Assembly (NCBI RefSeq): GCF_002002725.1
Contig: NZ_MUNW01000049.1
Location: 186,001 to 250,000, forward strand
Direction of reading: 5' to 3'
Length of the DNA stretch: 64,000 nt
Source of the DNA: Sinorhizobium sp. A49
GTDB lineage: Bacteria; Pseudomonadota; Alphaproteobacteria; Rhizobiales; Rhizobiaceae
Position 1 is the stretch's first letter. Each line of letters opens with the position of its first letter. Under the pieces are notes generated by a model. The model had not been told where the DNA came from. It saw only the letters and a program-made list of their open reading frames with translations, and ran no database searches. The position numbers were made by a program, and so were the translations under genes. Shown here one piece after another: positions 51,941 through 63,943 of this stretch.

Positions 51941-52791
51941 CGTGAAGTTCTGCCTGTTGGATCGAGACTGTCGCGGAGCCAGTCGCCGAGAAGGTTGAGG
52001 CCAAGGACGGTGAGTAGGATGGCAAGGCCCGGGAAGACGCTGACCCACCAGGCATTCTGCAGGTAGGTGCGGCCATCGGCGAGCATGCCGCCCCAGCTGG
52101 GGATCAACGGGTCGACGCCGAGGCCGAGGAAGGTCAGGCTGCTCTCGAGCAGGATGTTGTTGGCGACGTTCAGCGTCATCAGCACGATGACCGGTCCGAT
52201 CAGGTTCGGCAGCAGATGCTGGAACAGGATCTTGTAGTCGCGCACGCCGATAGCACGCGCAGACTGGATGAACTCGCGCTCGCGCAGCGACAGCACCGAG
52301 CCGCGCACGAGGCGGGCATACTGCACCCATTGCGAGATGATCAGCAGCACGATCGTGTTGGTCAGCCCGCCGCCGACAATGGCGATGAAGGTGATGGCAA
52401 GCAGGATGAACGGCAGCGCCAGCTGCACGTCGGCAAAACGCATGACCACCATGTCCCAGAAGCCACGGTAATAGCCGGAGACCAAGCCCATCACCACGCC
52501 GACGACGACGGCGCCGGCAACCGAGGTGAAGCCGACCAGCAGCGAAATCTTGCCGCCGGCGACAACGCGCGCGAGCACGTCACGTCCGAGCGGGTCGGTG
52601 CCGAACGGGTGAGCCCAGTTGACGAATGGGGCAGTCAGGCGCGCCATCAGATCGATCTTGTCGGCGCCACCGGGGAAAAGCACGCCAGACAAGAGGACGG
52701 CGAGGCACATGCCGCCGGCAAGCAGCGCGCCGAGGATGAATTCGAGGTTGCGGAAACGGGCGAAGCGGCTGTTTGCGGCCTTGGTGGTCAT
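51937..52791 (-). CDS. Peptide ABC transporter, permease (DppC type)
   Basis: This 284-residue inner-membrane permease has a short cytoplasmic N-terminus (MTTKAANSRFARF), then ILGALLAGGMCLAVLLSGV as first helix. The DppC signature HPFGTDPLGRDVLARVVAGGKISLLVG is present, and the ATPase-contact motif is FIQSARAIGVRDYKILFQHLLPN. LTFLGLGVDPLIPSWGGMLADG near the end is also typical. The ATG at 52791 is 4 bases after the preceding permease stop codon. Confidence 0.94.
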   Translation of the reverse strand: MTTKAANSRFARFRNLEFILGALLAGGMCLAVLLSGVLFPGGADKIDLMARLTAPFVNWAHPFGTDPLGRDVLARVVAGGKISLLVGFTSVAGAVVVGVVMGLVSGYYRGFWDMVVMRFADVQLALPFILLAITFIAIVGGGLTNTIVLLIISQWVQYARLVRGSVLSLREREFIQSARAIGVRDYKILFQHLLPNLIGPVIVLMTLNVANNILLESSLTFLGLGVDPLIPSWGGMLADGRTYLQNAWWVSVFPGLAILLTVLGLNLLGDWLRDSLDPTGRTSR

Positions 52792-52795
52792 CGGC

Positions 52796-53719
52796 TCACT
52801 CCGTCCGGATGCGCGGGTCGACGAGGCCATAGGCGATGTCGACGATGAGGTTGACGCCGACGATCATCAGCGAGAGCACGGTGATGACGGCCTGCAGCAC
52901 GGGATAGTCGCGCGCGCCGACGGCGTCGAAGGCAAGCGTGCCCATGCCCGGCCAGTTGAACACGCGCTCGACGACGACGATGCCACCGAGAAGACCGCCG
53001 AACTGGAGGCCGAAATAGGTGATCAGCGGGATCGCGCAGTTACGAAGGGCATGCTTGTAAAGCACTTTGCTTTCGCTCAAGCCCTTGGCGCGGGCGACCA
53101 TGATGTATTGCGACTGCAGCGTTTCGAGCATCGCCGTGCGCACCAGGCGGACATTGGTCGCCGTCAGGATGATGCCCATGGTGACGGCAGGCATGATGAA
53201 GCTTGCAAACCCGTCCATGCCGCTCGGCGGCAACCATTTCAGCGTGATCGAAAACAACAGCACCAGCATGATCGCCAGCCAGAAGTTCGGGAACGACAGG
53301 CCGACGAGCGACAGGATACGGATCGCCTGGTCGGCCCACTTGCCGCGGGCCACCGCCGCCTTGATGCCGAGCGGGATCGAAATGATGATCGAGACGATGA
53401 GCGAGGCGAAGGCCAGCATCATCGTGGCGGGCAGGGCGGCTGCAATCAACTGCGAGACCGGGGTTCCGCCCATGAACGAGCGGCCGAAATCGAAGACGAA
53501 CAGGCCTTTGATGAATGCGAAGTACTGCGCCATGAACGGCTGGTTGAGCCCGAGCGCCTCGCGGATTCGCGCAAGGTCTTCTTCGGTGATGCTGCCAGCG
53601 CCTTGAGCGAGCATCAGTGCCGGGTCGCCGGTCAGGCGGATAGCAAATGAGACGGTGAGCGTTACGACGAAAACGACGAACACCGCCTGCAGAACACGTT
53701 TGATCAAAAATCCGGCCAA
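52796..53719 (-). CDS. Peptide ABC transporter, permease (DppB type)
   Basis: This 307-residue inner-membrane permease begins MAGFLIKRVLQAVFVVFVVTL with the usual DppB first helix. It has LNQPFMAQYFAFIKGLFVFDFGRSFMGGTPVSQLI and the EAA-type loop YIMVARAKGLSESKVLYKHALRNCAIPLI. The start codon is a TTG with AAGGGCGGG upstream; no ATG is in frame nearby. A hairpin lies between the binding-protein gene and this start. Confidence 0.94.
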   Translation of the reverse strand: MAGFLIKRVLQAVFVVFVVTLTVSFAIRLTGDPALMLAQGAGSITEEDLARIREALGLNQPFMAQYFAFIKGLFVFDFGRSFMGGTPVSQLIAAALPATMMLAFASLIVSIIISIPLGIKAAVARGKWADQAIRILSLVGLSFPNFWLAIMLVLLFSITLKWLPPSGMDGFASFIMPAVTMGIILTATNVRLVRTAMLETLQSQYIMVARAKGLSESKVLYKHALRNCAIPLITYFGLQFGGLLGGIVVVERVFNWPGMGTLAFDAVGARDYPVLQAVITVLSLMIVGVNLIVDIAYGLVDPRIRTE

Positions 53720-53741
53720 GTTACCCGCCCTTCATGAAGAC

Positions 53742-53774
53742 GATCCGCCGCCCCGCAATGAAGGGCGGCGGATC
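53742..53774 (-). other. Intercistronic hairpin after the peptide binding-protein gene
   Basis: GATCCGCCGCCC and GGGCGGCGGATC form a perfect 12-bp stem around a 9-base loop, 6 bases after the binding-protein stop codon on the minus strand. No T-run. Confidence 0.7.
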
Positions 53775-53780
53775 CGATTG

Positions 53781-55313
53781 TTACTCTACCGTGACGTCCG
53801 TCAGCCGCAGGCGGCTGTCGGGAACGGGCGTGAAGTTCTTGACGCGCTTGCTCACGCCATAGATGGCGTTGAGGTTGTAGAGCGGCATTTCCAACGACCG
53901 GTCGGCGGCGTAGTTGGCGATCTGCTTGAGGATTTCCTCACGCTTGGGCTGATCGGTGATCGAGCGCTGGGATTCGAGCAGCTTGTCGAGTTCCGCATCG
54001 CTGTCGTACGGGTTCCACTTTTCGCCCGAGTGGTACATCGAGTAAGCCGTGTTGTCGTAGTCGAGCGTCCAACCGCCCCAGGATTGCTGGAACATCGCGC
54101 CGGTCTTGCCGGCGGGGATGATGTCGTTGAGGAGGACGTTGGTCTCATACGGCTTGATGGTGGCGTTGATGCCGACGAGCTGCAGGTAGCTGGCAACAGC
54201 CTGCACCACTTCGTTGAAGGTCGCGTCGTTGCCGCGCACGTCGATCTGGACGGACGCGCCCGGAGCGATGCCCGCTTCCTTCAGAAGCGCCTTTGCCTGC
54301 TCGGGATCGTAGGGCAGCGGCTTCATGGCCGGATCGAAGCCGAACGACAGTTCACCCTGGAAGCTGGCGATCGGAGCGGCCTGGCCGCCGAGAATCGACT
54401 GGATGATGGTGTCGCGGTCGACGCCGAGGATCAGCGCCTTGCGGACCTTCGGATCCTTGGTGATGCCGTCGCGGGTATTGAAGCGCAGGGCATAAACGGT
54501 CGGGCCGGGGGTGGAAACGATTTCAAGCTTGTCGTCACCCTGGATCGTCGGGATCATGCCGATCGGAATGGTCGGCGGGATGACGAGGTCGACGCGGCCC
54601 GCCTGCAGTTCGGCAACGGCGGTCGCCGGCTCGGCGATGAAGCGGAAGTCGAGGTTGGAAAGCTTCGGCGCGCCGCCCCAATGATCAGCGAAGGCTTCGA
54701 GCTTGATCGCCACCTTCGGTTCATAGGAGACGAACTTGAACGGGCCGGTACCGACGGGATGGGTGTTGAAGTAGTCCTCACCCTTTTCCTGGATGTACTT
54801 CGGCGGAACGATCATCGCGCCATAGCCGGCAAGCTTGGTCAAGAGAACCGGATCCGGCGCCTTCAGGTGCAGATCGACGGTCTTCTCGTCGACGATCTCG
54901 ACACGCTCGATCACCGCGTAGTTGGACTTCTGCGGCCCCTTCGAACCTTCTTCGCCGAGCAGGCGGTCGAAGGTGTACTTCACGGCTTCAGCGTTGAAGG
55001 GCTCGCCATTGTGGAACTTGACGCCTTCGCGCAGCGTGAACCGCAGGCGCTTGCCGCCGTCGAGCTCTTCCCATGATGTCGCGAGGCCGGGAACCAGCTT
55101 GCGGTCAGGGCCGCGATAGGTCAGGCCGTCGAAAATGTTGGTGGAGACAGACGCCCAGTTGACGAGGAACGTGTCGACCGGATCCCAGCTGCCCGGATCC
55201 TGCGGCGACGAAACCGTCAATGTGCCAGCGGCAAAGGCCGGCCCGGTCGTCAGAAGGCTGCCAGTCAGCGCAAGCGCGATGAAGGCGGCGTGGATCCCCT
55301 TTTTGTTGATCAT
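53781..55313 (-). CDS. Peptide ABC transporter, periplasmic binding protein (DppA type)
   Basis: This 510-residue periplasmic protein of the SBP_bac_5 family has a signal peptide (residues 1-28) ending GPAFA/AGTL. Motifs are LTYRGPDRKLVPGLATSWEELDGGKRLRFTLREGVKFHNGEPF, VKYTFDRLL, HPVGTGPFKFVSY and WGGWTLDYDNTAYSMYHSG. Ligands of the family are di- and oligopeptides, opines or glutathione. A GAGTGAG-type site lies before the ATG. Linkage with an oxoprolinase and a carboxypeptidase suggests pyroglutamyl or glutamyl peptides. Confidence 0.93.
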   Translation of the reverse strand: MINKKGIHAAFIALALTGSLLTTGPAFAAGTLTVSSPQDPGSWDPVDTFLVNWASVSTNIFDGLTYRGPDRKLVPGLATSWEELDGGKRLRFTLREGVKFHNGEPFNAEAVKYTFDRLLGEEGSKGPQKSNYAVIERVEIVDEKTVDLHLKAPDPVLLTKLAGYGAMIVPPKYIQEKGEDYFNTHPVGTGPFKFVSYEPKVAIKLEAFADHWGGAPKLSNLDFRFIAEPATAVAELQAGRVDLVIPPTIPIGMIPTIQGDDKLEIVSTPGPTVYALRFNTRDGITKDPKVRKALILGVDRDTIIQSILGGQAAPIASFQGELSFGFDPAMKPLPYDPEQAKALLKEAGIAPGASVQIDVRGNDATFNEVVQAVASYLQLVGINATIKPYETNVLLNDIIPAGKTGAMFQQSWGGWTLDYDNTAYSMYHSGEKWNPYDSDAELDKLLESQRSITDQPKREEILKQIANYAADRSLEMPLYNLNAIYGVSKRVKNFTPVPDSRLRLTDVTVE

Positions 55314-55363
55314 TTTTTACTCACTCCTGTTTCGACTGCCTTCCCCTCGCGGAGAAAGCGGCT

Positions 55364-57196
<1,833 letters not shown>

Positions 57197-57209
57197 GCGA
57201 TCTTCCTTG

Positions 57210-57794
57210 TCACAATGTGGTCGCGGCGCGCGCGGACTGTTCGTAGGCACCCGACATGAAGCGCAGCACGGCGGCGATTTCCGATAGCGTTTCCTCGGAA
57301 GGGCGGGCATTGGCCGTCGACGTTACGAGCAGGCGCTCGCGGATCTGTGCATAACGGGTACAGGCGTCAGCACCCTTGTCGGTGATCTGGATGGTCTTTT
57401 CCTTGCCTTCCTTGCCGGTGGTGACAAGGCCTGCCGCCTCAAGCTTGCGGATGGCGTAGGTCGCGACATGCGTGTCTTCGATGTCGAGCACCAGGCAGAT
57501 GTCAGCGAGCTTCTTGCCGCGATCGCGGTGGCGGATCGTATGCAGGATCAGGATTTCTGTGGATGAGAGGCCAGGCACGCCGGCGGCGGCCATACAGCGC
57601 ACCATCCAGCGGTGAAACGCGTGCGAGGCGAGAATCAGGCCGTACTCGACTTCGGAGAGACCCGGAGATCCGCCTTCGGCCAGGTGGGCGGAGGAGACGA
57701 TCGGCCCGATGGCGGCCACGGGCTTCATATGGCCGGGCAGAGCGTCTTGCGCCCACTCCCTGCCGTCAAAGCTCTCCTCAGACTTCTTCGTCAT
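57210..57794 (-). CDS. MarR-family transcriptional regulator
   Basis: This 194-residue winged-helix regulator has the DNA-binding core LSSTEILILHTIRHRDRGKKLADICLVLDIEDTHVATYAIRKLEAAGLVTTGKEGKEKTIQITDKG, residues about 76-142, with helical dimerisation arms at both ends. The N-terminal 45 residues are longer than in most MarR proteins. It is the first gene of the importer operon and divergent from the 5-oxoprolinase gene, so it probably controls both. The ligand may be 5-oxoproline or a related peptide; this is inference. Confidence 0.88.
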   Translation of the reverse strand: MTKKSEESFDGREWAQDALPGHMKPVAAIGPIVSSAHLAEGGSPGLSEVEYGLILASHAFHRWMVRCMAAAGVPGLSSTEILILHTIRHRDRGKKLADICLVLDIEDTHVATYAIRKLEAAGLVTTGKEGKEKTIQITDKGADACTRYAQIRERLLVTSTANARPSEETLSEIAAVLRFMSGAYEQSARAATTL

Positions 57795-57810
57795 TCAGCA
57801 CTTCCTCATC

Positions 57811-57850
57811 TTGACGATTTTATGTCATCATTTTATCGACATTTTGTCAA
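57811..57850. promoter_or_regulatory. Nested dyads in the MarR/oxoprolinase divergent promoter
   Basis: ATGTC (57822-57826) and GACAT (57838-57842) face each other, enclosed by TTGAC (57811-57815) and GTCAA (57846-57850). The segment is AT-rich, and ATTTTATG/ATTTTATC/ATTTTGTC repeats occur in it. Position between the divergent genes suits MarR operators. Which dyad is used cannot be told. Confidence 0.45.
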
Positions 57851-57915
57851 CGAACTGCTTTGATGATTTTCGGAGCCGACCCGAGCTGGCGGCATACGAG
57901 TGAGAGGGATGGACG

Positions 57916-60900
57916 ATGAGCGCACGCGAAACCGGCAGCTGGGACTTCTGGATCGACCGTGGCGGCACCTTCACCGACGTGATCGGCAGGGATCCGCAAG
58001 GCGTGCTGCATGCGCGCAAGGTGCTGTCGGAAAATCCGGAAGCCTACCGCGATGCGGCCGTGCAGGGCATCCGCCTGCATCTGGGCCTGCCGACCGGTGC
58101 GCCTATCCCGTCCGGCCTCATCAGCGAAGTGCGCATGGGCACGACGGTCGCGACCAATGCGCTGCTCGAGCGCAAGGGCGAACCGTTGGCACTGGTGACG
58201 ACGCGCGGCTTCCGCGACGCGCTCCGGATCGGCTACCAGGAGCGCAAGAACATCTTTGCGACCGAAATCATCAAGCCGGAAGCGCTCTATAAGGACATCG
58301 TCGAACTCGGCGAACGAGTGCTGGCCGACGGCACGGTCGAGCAGGCGCTCGACGAGGCGGAAGCGCGACAGGCGCTGACGGCATTGCGCGACCAGGGCTA
58401 CAACACCGTCGCGATCGTCTTCATGCACGCCTACAAATATCCAGAGCACGAAGCGCTGGTCGCCCGGCTCGCCCGCGAAATGGGCTTCGAGCAGGTCTCG
58501 GTCAGCCATGAAGTCTCGCCATTGATCAAGTATGTCGGTCGCGGCGATACCACCGTCATCGACGCCTATCTCTCGCCGGTGCTGCGCCGCTACGTGGCGC
58601 AGGTATCGAGCGAGCTCGATGTCGCACGCTCCGGCGCTCGCGTCATGTTCATGATGTCGTCGGGCGGCCTGACCGCTGCCGACATGTTCCAGGGCAAGGA
58701 TGCGATCCTCTCCGGCCCGGCCGGCGGCGTCGTTGGCCTGGCGAAAACCGGTGAGGCCGCCGGTTTCGACCGGGTCATCGGCTTCGACATGGGCGGGACC
58801 TCCACGGACGTTGCCCATTTCGATGGCGAATACGAGCGTGCCTTCGAAACCGAAGTCGCCGGTGTGCGCGTGCGCGCGCCGATGATGCTGATCCACACGG
58901 TTGCGGCGGGTGGCGGCTCTATCCTGCATTTCGACGGCGAACGCTTCCGCGTCGGCCCGGATTCCGCCGGCGCCAATCCCGGCCCGGCCTGTTATCGCAA
59001 CGGCGGGCCGCTGGCCGTCACCGATGCCAATGTCATGCTCGGCAAGCTGCTGCCGGAATTCTTCCCGGCGCTGTTCGGGCCGGAGCAGAACGAGCGTCTC
59101 GATGTCGAGGCGGTGCGTCAGCGCTTCACAGAGATGGCCGCCGAGATCGGCGATGGCCGGGCGCCTGAGGATGTGGCTGACGGCTTCATCCGCATCGCGG
59201 TCGCCAACATGGTTGAGGCGATCAAGAAGATCTCCGTCCAGCGCGGCTACGACGTGACGCGCTATGCGTTGAGCTGCTTCGGTGGTGCGGGCGGCCAGCA
59301 CGCCTGCCTCGTTGCCGATTCTCTGGGGATGAAGAGCATTCTGGTCCATCCGATGTCAGGCCTGCTGTCGGCCTATGGCATGGGCCTCGCCGATATCCGC
59401 GCCACTCGCCAGAAAGCGCTTGGCGTCGCCCTCGACGCCAAGGCGCCGGCAGCGCTTGCAGAGCTTGGCGCCGAACTGCAGGTCGAATGCCTCGGCGAAC
59501 TCGAAGCGCAGGGTATTGCCCGCGACGAGATCCGCACCCACCTTCGCGCCCATATCCGCTACGCCGGCACCGATACGGTTCTGGCGGTCGACGCGACCTT
59601 CCCGGAACATGACGATATTGCCCGCCTGCGCGCCGAATTCGAGGAGCTGCACAAGCGCCGCTTCGGCTTCGTTGCCGACAACAAGGCGCTGGTGATCGAC
59701 GCGGTCGAAGTCGAGACCGTCGGCGGCGGTGCTGCGCAAATGGAAGGCGAAGGCCTGGCAACGACGGAAGGCGCACCGGCGCTTACCCGCAGCACCCGCT
59801 TCTACTCCCAGGGCCAGTTCCACGATGCGCCGGTGGCGCTTCGTTCCGACATCAAGCCTGGCCAGCGCCTCGACGGCCCGGCGATCATTATCGAGCCGAA
59901 CCAGACGGTGATCGTCGAAGACGGCTGGCAGGCGGAGCTGACGGCCAAGGACCACATCGTGCTTCGCCGCGTCAAGGCACTGCCGGAGCGCAGCGCGATC
60001 GGCACCAAGGCCGATCCGGTGATGCTGGAGATCTTCAACAATCTCTTCATGTCGATCGCCGAGCAGATGGGCGTGACGCTGCAGAACACCGCCTATTCGG
60101 TGAATATCAAGGAACGCCTCGACTTCTCCTGCGCGGTCTTCGACACCAGGGGCAATCTCGTCGCCAACGCGCCGCACATGCCGGTGCATCTGGGCTCGAT
60201 GGACGCGTCTGTTGCCACCGCGATCCGCGAGAACCCGGTCATTCATCCCGGCGACGTCTTCCTGATCAATGCGCCGTACAATGGCGGCACGCATCTACCC
60301 GACCTGACGGTCTGCACGCCCGTCTTCGACGATCAGGGCAACGAGATCCGCTTCTGGGTGGCAAGCCGCGGCCATCATGCCGATATCGGCGGCATTTCTC
60401 CCGGCTCGATGTCGCCGCTTGCGACCAACATCGAGGAGGAAGGCGTCTATATCGACAACTTCAAGCTCATCGATGCCGGCCGCTTCTGCGAGGCCGAGCT
60501 TGAAGCCCTGTTGAACGGCGCGCGTTATCCCGTGCGCAACATCGTCCAGAACGTCAACGACCTGAAGGCGCAGGTCGCCGCCAACGAAAAGGGCGTGGCG
60601 GAATTGAAGAAGATGATCGCGCAGTTCGGCGAAGATGTCGTCGAGGCCTATATGGGCCACGTTCAGGACAATGCCGCCGAAAGCGTGCGCCGCGTTCTCG
60701 ACCAGCTGCCCGACGGCGAGTTCTCCTATGAGATGGACCAGGGCTGCAAGATCGTGGTGAAGATCACCGTCGATCGCGACAAGCGCGAAGCGACCGTCGA
60801 TTTCACCGGTACGTCCGAACAGCGCGGCGACAACTTCAACGCGCCTGCGCCGGTCACGCGCGCCGCCGTGCTCTATGTCTTCCGCGTGCTTGTGGAAGCC

Positions 60901-61536
60901 GACATCCCGATGAACGCCGGTTGCCTGAGGCCGATCCATATAGTCATCCCGGAAGGCACGATGCTGACCCCGCGCTATCCGGCGGCCGTCGTTGCCGGCA
61001 ACGTCGAAGTCAGTCAGGCCGTCACCAACTGCCTGTTCGGCGCGGTCGAAAGCCAGGCGGGTGCGCAGGGCACGATGAACAACCTGACCTTCGGTAACGC
61101 GCACTACCAGTATTACGAGACGATCTGCTCGGGCGCGCCGGCGGGGCCAGGCTATAACGGTGCCGATGCGGTCCACACACACATGACCAATTCGCGCCTG
61201 ACCGATCCTGAGATTCTTGAGACCCGCTTCCCTGTCGTTCTGGAAGACTTCCACATCCGCCGCGGTTCCGGCGGCAAGGGAAAATGGTCGGCCGGCGACG
61301 GCACCAAGCGCACCATCCGTGCCCGGGAAAAACTGGACTTCGCCATCCTCTCCGGCCACCGCCGTGTCGCCCCCTTCGGCATCAAGGGCGGTGAAGCCGG
61401 CAATCTCGGCCAGAACCTCGTTCGCCGCCACGACGGCCGCACCGAGGAACTGTCGGGCTGCGCCCACACGGTTCTCGAAGCCGGCGAAGCCTTCACCGTG
61501 GTCACGCCGACGGGCGGCGGCTACGGCAAGAATTGA
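57916..61536 (+). CDS. 5-oxoprolinase (fused HyuA-HyuB hydantoinase/oxoprolinase)
   Basis: This 1206-residue ATP-dependent enzyme is predicted to open 5-oxo-L-proline to glutamate, or act on a hydantoin or related lactam. The HyuA half (about 1-680) has [42 protein letters not shown] and [19 protein letters not shown]. The HyuB half (about 700-1200) has [55 protein letters not shown] and [14 protein letters not shown]. The single-chain form matches eukaryotic OPLAH and some bacterial enzymes; many bacteria encode two proteins. GAGAGGGATGG precedes the ATG. Divergent from the MarR/importer operon and closed by a strong terminator. Confidence 0.93.
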   Translation: MSARETGSWDFWIDRGGTFTDVIGRDPQGVLHARKVLSENPEAYRDAAVQGIRLHLGLPTGAPIPSGLISEVRMGTTVATNALLERKGEPLALVTTRGFRDALRIGYQERKNIFATEIIKPEALYKDIVELGERVLADGTVEQALDEAEARQALTALRDQGYNTVAIVFMHAYKYPEHEALVARLAREMGFEQVSVSHEVSPLIKYVGRGDTTVIDAYLSPVLRRYVAQVSSELDVARSGARVMFMMSSGGLTAADMFQGKDAILSGPAGGVVGLAKTGEAAGFDRVIGFDMGGTSTDVAHFDGEYERAFETEVAGVRVRAPMMLIHTVAAGGGSILHFDGERFRVGPDSAGANPGPACYRNGGPLAVTDANVMLGKLLPEFFPALFGPEQNERLDVEAVRQRFTEMAAEIGDGRAPEDVADGFIRIAVANMVEAIKKISVQRGYDVTRYALSCFGGAGGQHACLVADSLGMKSILVHPMSGLLSAYGMGLADIRATRQKALGVALDAKAPAALAELGAELQVECLGELEAQGIARDEIRTHLRAHIRYAGTDTVLAVDATFPEHDDIARLRAEFEELHKRRFGFVADNKALVIDAVEVETVGGGAAQMEGEGLATTEGAPALTRSTRFYSQGQFHDAPVALRSDIKPGQRLDGPAIIIEPNQTVIVEDGWQAELTAKDHIVLRRVKALPERSAIGTKADPVMLEIFNNLFMSIAEQMGVTLQNTAYSVNIKERLDFSCAVFDTRGNLVANAPHMPVHLGSMDASVATAIRENPVIHPGDVFLINAPYNGGTHLPDLTVCTPVFDDQGNEIRFWVASRGHHADIGGISPGSMSPLATNIEEEGVYIDNFKLIDAGRFCEAELEALLNGARYPVRNIVQNVNDLKAQVAANEKGVAELKKMIAQFGEDVVEAYMGHVQDNAAESVRRVLDQLPDGEFSYEMDQGCKIVVKITVDRDKREATVDFTGTSEQRGDNFNAPAPVTRAAVLYVFRVLVEADIPMNAGCLRPIHIVIPEGTMLTPRYPAAVVAGNVEVSQAVTNCLFGAVESQAGAQGTMNNLTFGNAHYQYYETICSGAPAGPGYNGADAVHTHMTNSRLTDPEILETRFPVVLEDFHIRRGSGGKGKWSAGDGTKRTIRAREKLDFAILSGHRRVAPFGIKGGEAGNLGQNLVRRHDGRTEELSGCAHTVLEAGEAFTVVTPTGGGYGKN

Positions 61537-61561
61537 TCTCCCAAGACTGCTGCGGTGGTCT

Positions 61562-61599
61562 GCGGGCGGGCGAGAAATCGCCCGCCCGCTTTGCTTTTT
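61562..61599 (+). terminator. Rho-independent terminator after the oxoprolinase gene
   Basis: GCGGGCGGGCGA and TCGCCCGCCCGC form a perfect 12-bp GC-rich stem with a GAAA loop, followed by TTTGCTTTTT. It starts 26 bases after the stop codon. Confidence 0.93.
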
Positions 61600-61652
61600 C
61601 GGGGTTCTCGTCATCCGGACCGCGTTGGTTGAGATGATCCTGTATTGCTGTT

Positions 61653-61667
61653 TTAACGTTAATTTAA
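61653..61667 (+). promoter_or_regulatory. CtrA-binding box upstream of the chemoreceptor gene
   Basis: The perfect CtrA consensus TTAA-N7-TTAA occurs at 61653-61656 and 61664-61667, with the first half extended to TTAAC and the 10-base palindrome TTAACGTTAA within it. It lies 151 bases before the MCP start in an AT-rich island. CtrA controls motility and chemotaxis genes in many alphaproteobacteria. Binding is inferred from consensus match. Confidence 0.6.
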
Positions 61668-61817
61668 ATTCGCAATTACTAAGTGTCTCTCGGTCGGTGC
61701 GCCAGAAACTCCGCCTCCTCCCACGGAGCACGCGCAACATTCCGGGTCTCCTCCCACCGGTTTGGCCGACCATGTCCAGCCAACCAGCGCGATCGCGACA
61801 TCACAGGAGTCACGGCA

Positions 61818-63719
61818 GTGACGTTCAAGAATTTATCGATATTGACCAAGGTCGGCCTCGTGGTCGTGGTCATGGGCATTTCCTCCACCCTTATCGCGCT
61901 CGCCGGCGCGCGCGGGCTTTCCTCTCTCGGCACGACGATCGTCGACGTCGGCGCCCGCGAGGAAGCGGCGCGCGAGGCGATGGATCTCCGGGTCGACATC
62001 ATCGCCATCAGCCGCATGACCTACCAGCTGGCGGCCACGCCCGAGAAGGCTTCCGAGTTCGGTACGGAAACGGAAACCCGCGCCTCGGAAATGCTCGGTC
62101 GCCTCACCAAGATCGAGGCAGTCGCCGACGATGCCGAAGACAAATTGCTCAACGACATCCGCACGACGCTGAACAGCTATTTCGACGAGATCCGGGCGAT
62201 GATTGCCGTTGCCGGCTCGAATGGCGCTGACGCCGCTGCCGTCAAGGCTGCACTCGACAAGGCGCTCGACGCCCAGAAGACCGTGACCTCCACCGTCAAG
62301 GCCTACAGCACCTATTCCGGCGACGCTCTTGCGACGGCCCGTGCCGAAGCGCTCGAATCGTCCTCCGTCGCGATGACGATCCTTTTGGCAGCGGCCGGTG
62401 CCTGCATCGTCTTCGGCGTAGGTGTCAGCCTGCTCGTTGCCCGCCGCGGCATTGTTGTTCCGGTACAGTCGCTGACCGCGATCATGAGCGAACTTGCCGA
62501 CGGCAAGCTGGATGGCGACGGTGCCGACGCTTCGCGTCGCGATGAGATCGGCGAGATGGCCCGCGCGGTCGAGGTCTTCCGCAAGAACGCCATCAGCATG
62601 CGCGCCATGAAGGCCCAGGAAGCGGTGCTGCATGCCCGCAGCAGCGATCTCCAGTCCAATATCAGCATCGTCGTTGCCTCGGCGGTTGCCGGCGATTTCA
62701 CCGGCCGCATCACCAAGGACTACGACAACGAGGACCTCAACCGCTTCGCTGCCAGCGTCAACGAACTGGTGTCGAGCGTGGACCTGACGGTCAACGAGGT
62801 CCGCCGCGTTGTGGCAGCACTCGCCGACGCCGACCTGACGCAGAACATGCGTGGCGAATTCCATGGCGCGTTTGCCGAGCTTCAGACCAATGTCAACGCC
62901 ACCATGGTGACCCTGCGCTCGACGATGCAGAACGTCCGCACCTCGGCCGGCACGATCAACGACAATTCCGTCGAATTGAGCTCTGCGGCAAACGACCTGT
63001 CGAAGCGTACCGAGCAGCAGGCGGCGGCACTCGAAGAAACAGCGGCAGCCCTTGACGAAATCACCTCGACGGTCCGGACCTCTTCCGCACGGGCCAACGA
63101 GGCGCATGAAATGGTGCGCGCCACCAAGGACAGTGCCGGACGTTCGGGCGCGATCGTCCGCAGCGCCATCGACGCGATGGGCCGCATCGAGGATTCGTCG
63201 AACCGGATCAACCAGATCATCTCGGTGATCGACGAGATCGCCTTCCAGACCAATCTGCTGGCGCTCAACGCCGGTGTCGAGGCCGCACGTGCCGGCGAGG
63301 CGGGACGCGGCTTTGCCGTGGTCGCCCAGGAAGTGCGCGAACTGGCCCAACGTTCGGCAAATGCCGCCAAGGAGATCAAGACGCTGATCCACAGCTCGGC
63401 AAGCGAGGTCGAAAACGGCGTGTCGCTGGTGCGTTCCACCGGCGAGGCGTTGCTCGAAATCGAGACCCTGGTCAACAATGTCAACGGTCACGTCAACACG
63501 ATCGCCACCGCCGCACGCGAACAGGCAACCGCGCTGCAGGAGATCAACACCTCGGTCAACCACATGGACCAGATGACCCAGCAGAACGCGGCCATGGTCG
63601 AGGAAACGACAGCGGCCAGCGGAACGCTCGCCGAAGAAAGCCGTCAGCTCCGCACGATGTTGGCGAAATTCAAGTTGGAAGCCCAGGCGGGCCGCGAGAG
63701 CTGGAGCCGCGCTGCCTGA
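61818..63719 (+). CDS. Methyl-accepting chemotaxis protein
   Basis: This 633-residue inner-membrane chemoreceptor has TM1 at about residues 9-30, a periplasmic helical sensor of about 155 residues with no Cache motif seen, and TM2 near 191-213. HAMP domains follow ([25 protein letters not shown] and a second unit before residue 380). The cytoplasmic signalling tip is [43 protein letters not shown]. Methylation-type Glu/Gln pairs occur, as in [17 protein letters not shown]. There is no CheR-tethering pentapeptide at the C-terminus. The start is GTG at 61818 with CAGGAG eight bases upstream. Confidence 0.95.
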   Translation: MTFKNLSILTKVGLVVVVMGISSTLIALAGARGLSSLGTTIVDVGAREEAAREAMDLRVDIIAISRMTYQLAATPEKASEFGTETETRASEMLGRLTKIEAVADDAEDKLLNDIRTTLNSYFDEIRAMIAVAGSNGADAAAVKAALDKALDAQKTVTSTVKAYSTYSGDALATARAEALESSSVAMTILLAAAGACIVFGVGVSLLVARRGIVVPVQSLTAIMSELADGKLDGDGADASRRDEIGEMARAVEVFRKNAISMRAMKAQEAVLHARSSDLQSNISIVVASAVAGDFTGRITKDYDNEDLNRFAASVNELVSSVDLTVNEVRRVVAALADADLTQNMRGEFHGAFAELQTNVNATMVTLRSTMQNVRTSAGTINDNSVELSSAANDLSKRTEQQAAALEETAAALDEITSTVRTSSARANEAHEMVRATKDSAGRSGAIVRSAIDAMGRIEDSSNRINQIISVIDEIAFQTNLLALNAGVEAARAGEAGRGFAVVAQEVRELAQRSANAAKEIKTLIHSSASEVENGVSLVRSTGEALLEIETLVNNVNGHVNTIATAAREQATALQEINTSVNHMDQMTQQNAAMVEETTAASGTLAEESRQLRTMLAKFKLEAQAGRESWSRAA

Positions 63720-63729
63720 TTGAGATCAC

Positions 63730-63773
63730 GACCAGGGCCGTGCGCTGCGGGAATGCAGCCTGCGGCCCTGGTC
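63730..63773 (+). terminator. Terminator-like hairpin after the chemoreceptor gene
   Basis: GACCAGGGCCG (63730-63740) and CGGCCCTGGTC (63763-63773) form a perfect 11-bp stem, and the inner part pairs GCTGC with GCAGC. It begins 10 bases after the stop codon. There is no T-run, so its efficiency as an intrinsic terminator is uncertain. Confidence 0.55.
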
Positions 63774-63943
63774 TCCCATCGCCTCGTCGACAAGGAAACG
63801 GGCGAGGATGACGGCGTCGCCATGATATCGGATGTGCCATCGGGCAATCGATCCCGCCGCCGACACGCCGATTGCGACGGCCCCAACTGGGCACGTCGCC
63901 CGGACGAACCTTAGATAAATCTCCTTATGCCCGCCGCCTGATC

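Noticed and set aside
57847-59349. 500-codon minus-strand frame opposite the oxoprolinase
   Set aside because: Antisense of a clear HyuA domain, with no start signal or motif.
61833-63563. 576-codon minus-strand frame opposite the chemoreceptor
   Set aside because: Antisense of HAMP and MCP signalling domains; composition is typical of shadow frames.
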